Part shown: positions 8,005 through 15,168 of the stretch, piece by piece
Numbering within the stretch: the stretch's first letter is position 1
Layout of the letters: every line of letters begins with the position of its first letter
Source: Actinomycetota bacterium
GTDB taxonomy: Bacteria > Actinomycetota > Acidimicrobiia > Acidimicrobiales > Ilumatobacteraceae
NCBI GenBank assembly: GCA_005800965.1
Contig: SYEA01000100.1
Location: forward strand, 1-16,892
Reading direction: 5' to 3'
Length of the DNA stretch: 16,892 nucleotides
Made by a program: the position numbers and the translations under genes
The notes under the pieces: generated by a model
The model's input: only the letters and a program-made list of their open reading frames with translations
Told to the model about the DNA's origin: nothing
The model's database searches: none

Positions 8005-8010
8005 TAGTCT
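8005..8010 (+). promoter_or_regulatory. Candidate -10 box (TAGTCT) for the acyl-CoA mutase gene
   Basis: TAGTCT fits TANNNT and ends nine bases before ATG 8020. No Shine-Dalgarno sequence lies between. The hexamer 17 bases upstream (GCAGTC) is a poor -35. The transcript would be leaderless or have a leader of only a few bases. Confidence 0.35.
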
Positions 8011-8019
8011 GGGCTCTGC

Positions 8020-9615
8020 ATGGTCGACCCCAAAGCCAGCAAACGCACCGATTCGGGCATCGAGGTGCAGCCGTTGTATGACAGTGCCTCGCTGACCCAC
8101 GCCGAAGACGGCGATTTGACTGCTCGTCTTGGGGCCCCAGGCCAAGCACCGTATACGCGGGGTATTTACCCGACGATGCATCGTGACCGACTCTGGACGA
8201 TGCGTCAGTACGCAGGTTTTGGCAGTGCCGCCGACACCAACCAGCGCTTCAAGTTTTTGCTCGAAGCCGGGCAGACCGGGTTGTCGTGTGCCTTCGACTT
8301 GCCCACCCAGATGGGATACGACAGCGACCACCCGCGGGCTGCTGGCGAAGTGGGCAAGGTCGGCGTAGCCATTGATTCGCTCGACGATATGCGCACGCTG
8401 CTAGCCGACCTGCCGCTTGACAAGGTGACAACGTCGATGACCATCAACTCGACAGCAGCGATTTTGCTGCTGATGTACGAGCTCGTTGCACAAGAGCGCG
8501 GCGTGCCGGCTAGCGAGATAAGCGGCACGATTCAAAACGATCTGCTGAAGGAATACATCGCACGTGGAACGTATGTGTACCCGCCGCGACCGTCGATGCG
8601 CATCATCACCGACATTTTTGCTTACTGCGCCAAGAACGTTCCAAAATGGAACACGATCTCCATTTCGGGCTATCACATTCGAGAAGCCGGCAGCACTGCC
8701 GTGCAGGAGTTGGCATTCACTCTGGCGAATGCGATTGCCTACGTGCAGGCAGCGGTCGACGCCGGGCTAGACGTTGATGCGTTCGCCCCACGCCTGAGTT
8801 TTTTCTGGAACGGCCACAACAACTTCTTCGAAGAAGTCGCCAAATTCCGCGCAAGTCGTCGCATGTGGTATCGAATCATGACCGAACGGTTTGGGGCCAA
8901 GAACCCAGCGAGTCACCTCATGCGATTTCACACTCAAACTGGTGGTGCAACGCTGACTGCTCAGCAACCGCTCAACAACGTGGTGCGTGTGGCGGTGCAG
9001 AGCATGGCTGCTGTCATGGGTGGCACACAAAGCCTGCACACCAATGGATACGACGAAGCACTGGGCTTGCCGACCCAAGAAGCAGCACGCATTGCCCTGC
9101 GTACCCAACAGATCATCGGATACGAAAGTGGCATTACCGACACCCCCGACCCGCTGGCTGGTTCGTATTACGTGGAATCTCTCACCGATGAAGTCGAGCG
9201 CTTGGCGTGGGAATATATCGAGCGAGTCGACGCCATGGGTGGCGCGGTCAATGGCATCGAGGCCGGCTTCCAGATGGATGAAATCGACGAGGCGGCGTAT
9301 TCGTACACCAAGTCAATTGATGACAATACGCGCACGATTGTGGGCGTCAACAAGTTCACGTCTGATGAAGCCACCGATATGCCGGTGCTCAAAATTGATG
9401 CCGAGCGTGAACGCAGTCAAGTGGCACGCCTGACTGAATTCAAAGCCAAGCGGGATGCAGCGGCAGTTGCGGCACGCCTCGAAGACTTGCGCGTCGCCGC
9501 ACGCGGCAGCGACAACGTGTTGTACCCAATGAAGGCTGCGCTGCAGGCCAACGCCACACTCGGTGAAGTGAGTGACGCGTTGCGCGATGTGTTCGGCGTG
9601 CACCGCCCTGGCTGA
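8020..9615 (+). CDS. Adenosylcobalamin-dependent acyl-CoA mutase, large subunit (methylmalonyl-CoA type)
   Basis: This is the catalytic TIM-barrel subunit of a B12-dependent mutase that rearranges the carbon skeleton of an acyl-CoA, most likely (R)-methylmalonyl-CoA to succinyl-CoA. The 531 residues end just after the linker (DALRDVFGVHRPG) and lack the C-terminal B12-binding domain of one-piece enzymes, so a separate small subunit is needed; none is in the window. Motifs include PYTRGIYPTM (44-53), AFDLPTQMGYDSDHP (91-105), GTIQND (169-174) and SISGYH (214-219). By alignment to the Propionibacterium enzyme, Tyr89, Gln197, Arg207, Tyr243 and His244 correspond to Tyr64, Gln172, Arg182, Tyr218 and His219. 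The Tyr/Arg pair marks methylmalonyl-CoA mutase; isobutyryl-CoA mutase has Phe/Gln and 2-hydroxyisobutyryl-CoA mutase Ile/Gln. Stretches such as NQRFKFLLEAGQTGL look closer to the isobutyryl-type branch. The stop is three bases from the convergent nitroreductase stop. Confidence 0.9.
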   Translation: MVDPKASKRTDSGIEVQPLYDSASLTHAEDGDLTARLGAPGQAPYTRGIYPTMHRDRLWTMRQYAGFGSAADTNQRFKFLLEAGQTGLSCAFDLPTQMGYDSDHPRAAGEVGKVGVAIDSLDDMRTLLADLPLDKVTTSMTINSTAAILLLMYELVAQERGVPASEISGTIQNDLLKEYIARGTYVYPPRPSMRIITDIFAYCAKNVPKWNTISISGYHIREAGSTAVQELAFTLANAIAYVQAAVDAGLDVDAFAPRLSFFWNGHNNFFEEVAKFRASRRMWYRIMTERFGAKNPASHLMRFHTQTGGATLTAQQPLNNVVRVAVQSMAAVMGGTQSLHTNGYDEALGLPTQEAARIALRTQQIIGYESGITDTPDPLAGSYYVESLTDEVERLAWEYIERVDAMGGAVNGIEAGFQMDEIDEAAYSYTKSIDDNTRTIVGVNKFTSDEATDMPVLKIDAERERSQVARLTEFKAKRDAAAVAARLEDLRVAARGSDNVLYPMKAALQANATLGEVSDALRDVFGVHRPG

Positions 9616-9625
9616 CGCCTAGGCG
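9616..9625. other. Perfect 10-bp palindrome between convergent stops
   Basis: CGCCTAGGCG reads the same on both strands. It fills the 3-base gap after the mutase stop codon and covers the nitroreductase stop. It is too short, and has no room for a loop, to be a confident terminator. It is recorded because the other two convergent junctions also carry inverted repeats. Confidence 0.3.
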
Positions 9626-10173
9626 AGGCGATTGATTCGCGGTGCTGGCCGCTCAAAACCCTTGGGCGTATCTGTCGGCCATCCCAGGTAGACCATCGAG
9701 ACAATTGCGGTGTCTGGCGCAAAACCGCAGAAGCGAGCCACGTCCGCCTCGGCGCCTTTCGGGCAAGACGACCAAAAACTTGCCAGCCCGAGTGCAGTGG
9801 CACCCAGGAGCAGTGTTTGCACCGCTGCTGCAACAGCGTCACGATTCTCGGTGGTGCGCAAGTCGCTGTCGCCGATCTCGCTGCCCACTACGAGCACCAC
9901 TGGTGTGCGGGCAAACTTGGTGCGCGTTTTGGCTACCCGTGGTTCGGGTTCACCTTGGCGAGTCATCACCTCGGCACAGGTGGCCCCCAGTTGAAGTCGC
10001 GCTTCGCCGCGCACCTCGGCAAAAATCCAGGGCCAAGTGAGTTTGTGGATTGGTGCCCAAGTGGAGAGTTCACATAGCTGCTGCACCAGTTGCGTATCAA
10101 CGTCGCGTTCGCGATCCATCATCAGGTTGGTGCGTCGCGCGCGCACCAAGGCAGCGAATTCCTCGAACTGCAC
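9619..10173 (-). CDS. Nitroreductase-family FMN oxidoreductase
   Basis: This is an FMN-dependent, NAD(P)H-using oxidoreductase of the nitroreductase fold. From GTG 10173 it has 184 residues. The N-terminal FMN-phosphate motif RRTN (13-16), WAPIHKLTWPW (39-49, the family's APNHHLTEPW region), ENRDAVAAAVQTLLLGA (109-125) and VYLGWPT (161-167) follow in the usual order. GTG 10173 begins one base after the dapD stop (TGACGTG), which suggests translational coupling; a longer in-frame GTG at 10206 would add 11 unconserved residues. It is the last gene of the biotin carboxylase-lysS-dapD chain. Its substrate cannot be inferred; family members reduce nitro compounds, quinones or flavins, or act in dehalogenation or cofactor synthesis. 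Confidence 0.85.
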   Translation of the reverse strand: MQFEEFAALVRARRTNLMMDRERDVDTQLVQQLCELSTWAPIHKLTWPWIFAEVRGEARLQLGATCAEVMTRQGEPEPRVAKTRTKFARTPVVLVVGSEIGDSDLRTTENRDAVAAAVQTLLLGATALGLASFWSSCPKGAEADVARFCGFAPDTAIVSMVYLGWPTDTPKGFERPAPRINRLA

Positions 10174-10174
10174 G

Positions 10175-11092
10175 TCAGTTTTTGTGCAGCGCAGAGTTGA
10201 GGCCACCCCAGCTGCCTGTGCGTGTGACGGCTTCGACTGCGCCAGTAGTGCTGTTGCGGCGGAACAACATGTTGGACACTCCCGAGAGTTCGCGGGCTTT
10301 CACCGTTGTGGCATCGGGTAGTCGCACCAGCGTGCCAGCGGTGATGTACAAGCCTGCTTCGATGATGGAGTCGTCGCCGAGGCTGATGCCCAAACCGCTG
10401 TTGGCGCCGAGCAGGCATCGCTCGCCAACAGTGATCATTTCTTTGCCACCACCCGACAACGTGCCCATGATTGATGCACCACCGCCGATGTCGCTGCCGT
10501 TGCCGACGACGACACCCGCCGAGATGCGGCCCTCCACCATCGATGCACCGAGCGTGCCCGCATTGAAGTTGCAGAATCCTTCGTGCATCACGGTGGTGCC
10601 TTCGGCGAGATGTGCCCCGAGACGCACGCGACTGGCGTCGGCGATGCGCACACCAGTAGGCACCACGTAGTCGGTCATGCGCGGGAACTTGTCGACACCA
10701 TTCACCGTGAGGTGCTCGCCTTTACGGCGCAACGCTTCGCGCACTTCGTCGAGTACGTCGAGTGCGACAGGGCCGATGCTTGTCCAGGCCACATTGGCCA
10801 GCAGGCCGAATGCGCCATCAAGGTTCAACGTGCGCGGTTTGGCGAGTCGGTGCGACAGCAGGTGCAGTCGCAGATACACGTCGGCGGCATCTTGCGGAGC
10901 AACCGCAGTGTCGATTTCGGTGACCACAGCAATGATCTCCACACCACGACGCGCATCGTGGGCCGGCGCAGCCAAAGTGTTGCGCTGGTCAGGCGGACAC
11001 GCATCTGCCCAACCAAGATGGCGGTAGTGCGCATCGAGCACGACCCCTGCAGATGACACCGTGGTGGTTCCCACACCCCAAGCGCGGGTCAT
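10175..11092 (-). CDS. dapD: Tetrahydrodipicolinate N-succinyltransferase (actinobacterial type)
   Basis: This enzyme transfers succinyl from succinyl-CoA to tetrahydrodipicolinate, a committed step to meso-diaminopimelate for peptidoglycan and to lysine. The 305 residues comprise an N-terminal alpha/beta domain and a left-handed beta-helix made of hexapeptide repeats (about 145-265). The diagnostic stretch HEGFCNFNAGTLGASMVEG (170-188) contains Glu187, which corresponds to the catalytic Glu199 of the M. tuberculosis enzyme. It is followed by SDIGGGASIMGTLSGGG (200-216). The shape is that of the actinobacterial DapD, not the E. coli form. The start ATG overlaps the lysS stop as ATGA, so expression is probably coupled to the lysyl-tRNA synthetase. 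The placement links lysine supply with lysine charging. Confidence 0.95.
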   Translation of the reverse strand: MTRAWGVGTTTVSSAGVVLDAHYRHLGWADACPPDQRNTLAAPAHDARRGVEIIAVVTEIDTAVAPQDAADVYLRLHLLSHRLAKPRTLNLDGAFGLLANVAWTSIGPVALDVLDEVREALRRKGEHLTVNGVDKFPRMTDYVVPTGVRIADASRVRLGAHLAEGTTVMHEGFCNFNAGTLGASMVEGRISAGVVVGNGSDIGGGASIMGTLSGGGKEMITVGERCLLGANSGLGISLGDDSIIEAGLYITAGTLVRLPDATTVKARELSGVSNMLFRRNSTTGAVEAVTRTGSWGGLNSALHKN

Positions 11093-12618
11093 TCGCTGGC
11101 CTCGGGGCGCAGAGTGGGGAAGAGAATCACTTCGCGAATGGTCGACACGCCAGCCAAGAGCATCGTGAGACGATCGATGCCAACACCCAAGCCACCCGTT
11201 GGGGGCATACCGAACTCCAAGGCGCGCAAATAATCTTCGTCAACGCTGCCAGCAGCTGCGTCACCGGCTTCTTTGGCCCGCTGCTCGGCTTCGAAGCGTT
11301 TGCGTTGTTCGACTGGGTCATTCAACTCGCTGTAACCATTGGCCAGTTCACGCGCCTGCACGAACAACTCGAAACGTTCGGTGAGATAGGGGTCGTTGCG
11401 ATCGACACGGGCGAGGGGTGAGATCTCCAGTGGGTGGCCGGTCACGAATGTGGGCAGGTGGAGATCGCCTTCGGCTTTTTCGGCGAAGATTTCTTCGATG
11501 ATGCGACCAGCACCCCAGCGTTGCTCCCACTTCACACCGTTGTCGGTGGCCACTTGGCGAACATCGGCAATGGGTTGAGATGGGTGCAATTCGCGACCAA
11601 CTTTTTCGCTGGCCAGGTCGATCATGCGTTTGCGCGGCCATGGTGCGGTGAGGTCGCAGGCAACCCCACCGATATCGATGACCGTAGTACCGAGTGATGC
11701 GCGGGCAGCGTCAACAATGATGGCCTGAGTGAGCTCCATGATGTCGTGGTAGTCGGCGAATGCTTCGTACGACTCGAGCATCGTGAATTCTGGGTTGTGT
11801 CGTGTCGAGATTCCTTCATTGCGGAATACACGACCAATTTCAAAGACACGTTCCATGCCACCGACGATCAATCGCTTGAGGTGCAACTCGAGTGCGATGC
11901 GCAAGAACAATTGCATGTCGAGTGTGTTGTGGTGGGTTACGAATGGCCGAGCATGGGCGCCACCGGCCTCGACATGCAGCACTGGGGTTTCGACTTCTAC
12001 ATAACCGCGACCTCCAAGGGTGGAGCGCACGCTGGAAACGATGGCGTGGCGAATTTCGAACGCGCGGCGGGCATCTGCATTGACGATGAGGTCGGCATAG
12101 CGCTGGCGAAAACGCGTGTCGACATCCGACAAGCCGTGCCATTTGTCGGGCATTGGGCGCAATGATTTAGCCAGCAGCTGCACCGTCGCGGTCTTGATTG
12201 ACAGTTCGGCTTTGCGGGTGGTCATGACCACACCGTGGGCCCCGACCCAATCGCCGAGGTCGAGTGTTTTGATGGAGTCAAAGACATCGTCGCCGACCAC
12301 CGACTTGCTGACGAACAACTGCATATCGTCGGAGCGATCGCGAATGGTGATGAAGAGCAACTTGCCCTGGTCGCGCTTCAACATGATGCGACCGCATACC
12401 GCTACGGCATCGGTGGTCTCGTTGCCTGCAGTCAGCTCGCCGTACTTGGCGCGAATCTCACCAAGGCTGTGTGTGCGATCAAAGCGGTAGGGATACGGGT
12501 TGGTGCCAATAGTGCGCAGGTGTTCAATTTCGGCCAAGCGGCGCTGTCGGTATGTTTCGAGATTGGTGCCTTCGGATTCTGGCGTTCCAGTTTGTGGCGC
12601 TGTCGTCTCGTCGCTCAT
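11089..12618 (-). CDS. lysS: Lysyl-tRNA synthetase, class II
   Basis: This enzyme charges tRNA-Lys with lysine in the cytoplasm. The 509 residues match the class II bacterial form. The N-terminal OB-fold anticodon-binding domain spans about 70-150 (VCGRIMLKRDQGKL at its core). Class II motif 1 is at about 202-214 (GGRGYVEVETPVL). Motif 2 is at about 263-278, RVFRNEGIST through NPEF. Motif 3 is GLGVGIDRL at 476-484. The first 20 residues are a disordered, Thr/Glu-rich leader. The ATG overlaps the stop of the upstream biotin carboxylase gene as ATGA, and its own stop overlaps the dapD start in the same way. No T-box or other leader is possible at such a junction, so control must come from upstream. 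Confidence 0.97.
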   Translation of the reverse strand: MSDETTAPQTGTPESEGTNLETYRQRRLAEIEHLRTIGTNPYPYRFDRTHSLGEIRAKYGELTAGNETTDAVAVCGRIMLKRDQGKLLFITIRDRSDDMQLFVSKSVVGDDVFDSIKTLDLGDWVGAHGVVMTTRKAELSIKTATVQLLAKSLRPMPDKWHGLSDVDTRFRQRYADLIVNADARRAFEIRHAIVSSVRSTLGGRGYVEVETPVLHVEAGGAHARPFVTHHNTLDMQLFLRIALELHLKRLIVGGMERVFEIGRVFRNEGISTRHNPEFTMLESYEAFADYHDIMELTQAIIVDAARASLGTTVIDIGGVACDLTAPWPRKRMIDLASEKVGRELHPSQPIADVRQVATDNGVKWEQRWGAGRIIEEIFAEKAEGDLHLPTFVTGHPLEISPLARVDRNDPYLTERFELFVQARELANGYSELNDPVEQRKRFEAEQRAKEAGDAAAGSVDEDYLRALEFGMPPTGGLGVGIDRLTMLLAGVSTIREVILFPTLRPEASE

Positions 12619-14360
12619 GCGATGATGACCAGCACATCGCCCGCACCAACCTTGTCGCCGGCCTGCACATTAACTGCCTTGACGGTGCCGGCTTTGTCGG
12701 CCTGCAGTTGATTTTCCATCTTCATTGCCTCGAGCACGACGACTGCATCGCCAGGCTTCACTTCTTGCCCGACTTCAACGAGGACCTTCACGATCGTCCC
12801 CTGCATTGGGGCAATCACGTCGCCCGTGGCAACGGCATTGGACGCAGCAGCAGATGCACGTGGCGCACGTCGGCCTGACGCGGCTACACCGCCAGATTCG
12901 GGAACCCATGCGCGAACTTCAAATCGTTTGCCGTTGACTTCGACCGTGGTGGTTTTTTCCACCAATCCGGCCGCAGGTGGTTCGCCCGCAGGTGTCTGCG
13001 ACGCGATAGTTGACAAGTCGAGCTTTTCTTCGACCCACTTGGTGCTATGTAGCACGGCGGCGAAGTCGGGGTGGCGCAGAATGGCAAGGTCGGCAGGAAT
13101 CGTGGTGTGCACGCCTTCCACCTGCATCTCGTCAAGGGCGCGAATCGTGCGGGCGATTGCGGTCGGGCGATCCTTGCCCCACACGATGAGTTTGCCGATG
13201 AGGTTGTCGTAGTACTGGCTCACGGTGTCACCGGATTCGTATCCGCTGTCGAATCGCACACCAAAGCCGTCGGGCACCTTGAGTGTGGTGATGGTGCCAG
13301 GCGACGGCAAGAACTTGCCACCCGCCGGGTTTTCGGCATTGATGCGAATCTCGATGCCGTGTCCGTGGCGAGCGGCGTTGACCTGCTCTTGCGTCATCGG
13401 CAACTTTTCGCCGTCAGCAACGCGAATCTGCCACTCCACCAGGTCGATGCCCGTGATGACTTCGCTCACTGGGTGTTCTACTTGCAATCGAGTGTTCATT
13501 TCCAAGAAAAAGAAATCGCCATCCTGATAGATGAACTCGACGGTGCCGGCGTTGTAGTAGCCAACCGCCCGAGCAGCTTTGACGGCAGCTTCGCCCATGG
13601 CTTGTTCGACACCCTCAGGCAGTGCTGGCGCTGGGGCTTCTTCGATGAGTTTTTGGTGGCGACGTTGGGCAGAGCAGTCGCGCGACGAGACCCACACCAC
13701 GTTGCCGTGTTTGTCGCCCACCAGCTGCACCTCGACGTGCCGCGGCCACGTGAGGTAGCGCTCGACATAGATTTCGTCGCGGCCGAAAAAAGCCTTCGAC
13801 TCGCGCTTGGCAGAATCCATTGCTTCGGGCACCGACGCTGCATCCTTGACCACTTTCATGCCGCGTCCGCCGCCACCGAATGCAGCCTTGATTGCAATCG
13901 GCCAGCCATTAGTTTCACCAAACTCCACGATTTCGGCTGCGCTATGTACAAACTCGGTGGTGCCCGGCACGATGGGTGCGCCACCGCGCAGAGCGGCTTT
14001 GCGCGAAGAAACTTTGTCGCCCATTTCTACGATTGCCGCAGGTGGTGGCCCGATGAAGGCAACACCCATGTCGGTGATGGCTTGGGCAAAGTCGGCATTC
14101 TCGGAGAAAAATCCGTAGCCCGGGTGCACGGCGTCGGCCCCGCTTTGGCGAATCACGTTCAATATGGCGTCAGTATTGAGGTAGCTCTGCGCAGCAGTCT
14201 CGCCACCCAGGGCATAGGCCTCGTCGGCCAGCCGCACATGCAGGGCGTTGCGGTCGAGCTCGGAATAGACCGCAACTGTGGCGATGCCCATTTCGCGAGC
14301 CGTGCGAATGACACGGACGGCGATCTCACCCCGATTGGCAATCAAGATTTTCTTGGGCAC
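12615..14360 (-). CDS. Acyl-CoA carboxylase alpha chain (biotin carboxylase fused to BCCP)
   Basis: This subunit carboxylates its own biotin with ATP and bicarbonate, and passes CO2 to a separate carboxyltransferase beta subunit that makes malonyl-CoA and/or methylmalonyl-CoA. The 581 residues follow the actinobacterial AccA3 plan. The biotin carboxylase domain begins KKILIANRGEIAVRV (3-17), with ATP-grasp loop GGGGRGM (162-168), catalytic region EMNTRLQVEHPV (287-298) and RINAEN (339-344). A linker of about 60 residues rich in Ala and Pro precedes the biotinyl domain, whose EAMKM motif puts biotin on Lys547. No carboxyltransferase gene is nearby. The start is GTG 14360; a weak AGG lies five bases upstream. 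Biotin-protein ligase is divergent 22 bases away. It heads the chain leading into lysS, dapD and the nitroreductase. Substrate choice (acetyl or propionyl) depends on the missing beta subunit. Confidence 0.95.
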   Translation of the reverse strand: MPKKILIANRGEIAVRVIRTAREMGIATVAVYSELDRNALHVRLADEAYALGGETAAQSYLNTDAILNVIRQSGADAVHPGYGFFSENADFAQAITDMGVAFIGPPPAAIVEMGDKVSSRKAALRGGAPIVPGTTEFVHSAAEIVEFGETNGWPIAIKAAFGGGGRGMKVVKDAASVPEAMDSAKRESKAFFGRDEIYVERYLTWPRHVEVQLVGDKHGNVVWVSSRDCSAQRRHQKLIEEAPAPALPEGVEQAMGEAAVKAARAVGYYNAGTVEFIYQDGDFFFLEMNTRLQVEHPVSEVITGIDLVEWQIRVADGEKLPMTQEQVNAARHGHGIEIRINAENPAGGKFLPSPGTITTLKVPDGFGVRFDSGYESGDTVSQYYDNLIGKLIVWGKDRPTAIARTIRALDEMQVEGVHTTIPADLAILRHPDFAAVLHSTKWVEEKLDLSTIASQTPAGEPPAAGLVEKTTTVEVNGKRFEVRAWVPESGGVAASGRRAPRASAAASNAVATGDVIAPMQGTIVKVLVEVGQEVKPGDAVVVLEAMKMENQLQADKAGTVKAVNVQAGDKVGAGDVLVIIA

Positions 14361-14367
14361 TAGGACC

Positions 14368-14373
14368 TATCTT
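14368..14373 (+). promoter_or_regulatory. Candidate -10 box (TATCTT) for birA
   Basis: TATCTT lies in the 22-base divergent gap and ends nine bases before GTG 14383. It fits TANNNT, and no Shine-Dalgarno sequence follows it. Any -35 element would fall inside the first codons of the carboxylase gene, so the two divergent promoters must interleave. Confidence 0.35.
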
Positions 14374-14382
14374 CGTGTTGCA

Positions 14383-15147
14383 GTGACTTCACTTCCGAAC
14401 GCATCAAATCCTAGTTCGCTTCCCATTTTGCCCACGTGGCCATCGGGTTGGTCGGTGCAGCACGTGGCCGAAACAGGTTCGACGAATGATGACGCCGTTG
14501 CTGCGGCCCACAACGGGGCACCACATCGCAGCGTGTTTGTCGCCGACTTTCAGACGGCTGGCAAAGGTCGGCTGGATCGCACTTGGGAGGCAACTCGCGG
14601 TTCAAATCTGCTCACGTCGTTGCTATTCCGTTACGAAAACGAGGATGCCTTTCGTTTCTCACGGATCGTGGCACTTGCCGGCCGCGCTGCTTGTATCGCT
14701 TTGAGTGGGGTATCACCCGCTTTGAAATGGCCCAACGACCTGGTGATTGATGGCGCAAAGTTGGGCGGCTTGCTCGCTGTCGGTGCACCGCGCGACCGAT
14801 TCGTGGTGGTGGGTATTGGGGTGAACGTCGGGTGGTCGCCACCAGATGCGGTGTCTCTGCGTGACAGAGCAGTGACCAAAGACTCGGTCACGCCGCTTGC
14901 GCTGTTGGCCGTGATGCTCAACGAGATTGACGCGCGGCTGGTGCGTAGCGACGCCGAGCTTCATGCTGAACACAAAGCAGTCTTGGCCACGTTGGGCCAG
15001 CGCGTTCGAGTGGAGTTACAGGCCGGTGAAAGCGTGGTTGGCGTTGCTGAAGATCTAGACGACGCTGGACGGCTGTTGGTGCGTAGCGATGACATGCAGT
15101 TGCATGACATTGGTGTCGGCGATGTGGTGCACTTGCGTGCCCATTAG
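14383..15147 (+). CDS. birA: Biotin-[acetyl-CoA carboxylase] ligase, non-repressor type
   Basis: This enzyme makes biotinyl-AMP and attaches biotin to the lysine of carrier domains such as the divergent gene's Lys547. From GTG 14383 it has 254 residues. ETGSTNDDA (30-38), the biotin-binding loop AGKGRLDRTW (59-68; the usual consensus is GRGRRGR), KWPNDL (115-120), KLGGLL (126-131) and VVGIGVNVGW (142-151) are all in order. A short C-terminal beta domain follows. The N-terminal helix-turn-helix domain of E. coli BirA is absent, so this is an enzyme only and not the repressor. The reading frame continues upstream over the carboxylase gene; I chose GTG 14383 because it avoids that overlap and leaves a -10-like box in front. 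The LCP gene starts 21 bases after its stop. Confidence 0.9.
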   Translation: MTSLPNASNPSSLPILPTWPSGWSVQHVAETGSTNDDAVAAAHNGAPHRSVFVADFQTAGKGRLDRTWEATRGSNLLTSLLFRYENEDAFRFSRIVALAGRAACIALSGVSPALKWPNDLVIDGAKLGGLLAVGAPRDRFVVVGIGVNVGWSPPDAVSLRDRAVTKDSVTPLALLAVMLNEIDARLVRSDAELHAEHKAVLATLGQRVRVELQAGESVVGVAEDLDDAGRLLVRSDDMQLHDIGVGDVVHLRAH

Positions 15148-15153
15148 GCGCTG

Positions 15154-15159
15154 TACCTT
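15154..15159 (+). promoter_or_regulatory. Candidate -10 box (TACCTT) for the LCP gene
   Basis: TACCTT ends nine bases before ATG 15169, inside the 21-base gap after birA. A weak AGGA abuts the start codon, too close for a normal Shine-Dalgarno sequence. The gene could instead be read through from birA. Confidence 0.28.
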
Positions 15160-15168
15160 CAGACAGGA

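Noticed and set aside
7943..8019. Small RNA or B12 riboswitch in the gap ahead of the B12-dependent mutase
   Set aside because: The 77-base gap is too short for a cobalamin riboswitch, no B12-box-like sequence is visible, and both flanking genes have -10-like boxes close to their starts.
12600..12640. A T-box or lysine riboswitch ahead of lysS or dapD
   Set aside because: Both genes start inside the preceding stop codon (ATGA), so there is no leader region to hold one.
13071..14363. 430-codon plus-strand reading frame antisense to the biotin carboxylase
   Set aside because: It is antisense to a clearly conserved enzyme. Long antisense frames are common in GC-biased genes, and the translation shows no domain features.
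14278..14382. Upstream extension of the biotin ligase to ATG 14278
   Set aside because: It would overlap the first codons of the divergent carboxylase gene, and the added residues are unlike any biotin ligase N-terminus or helix-turn-helix domain.
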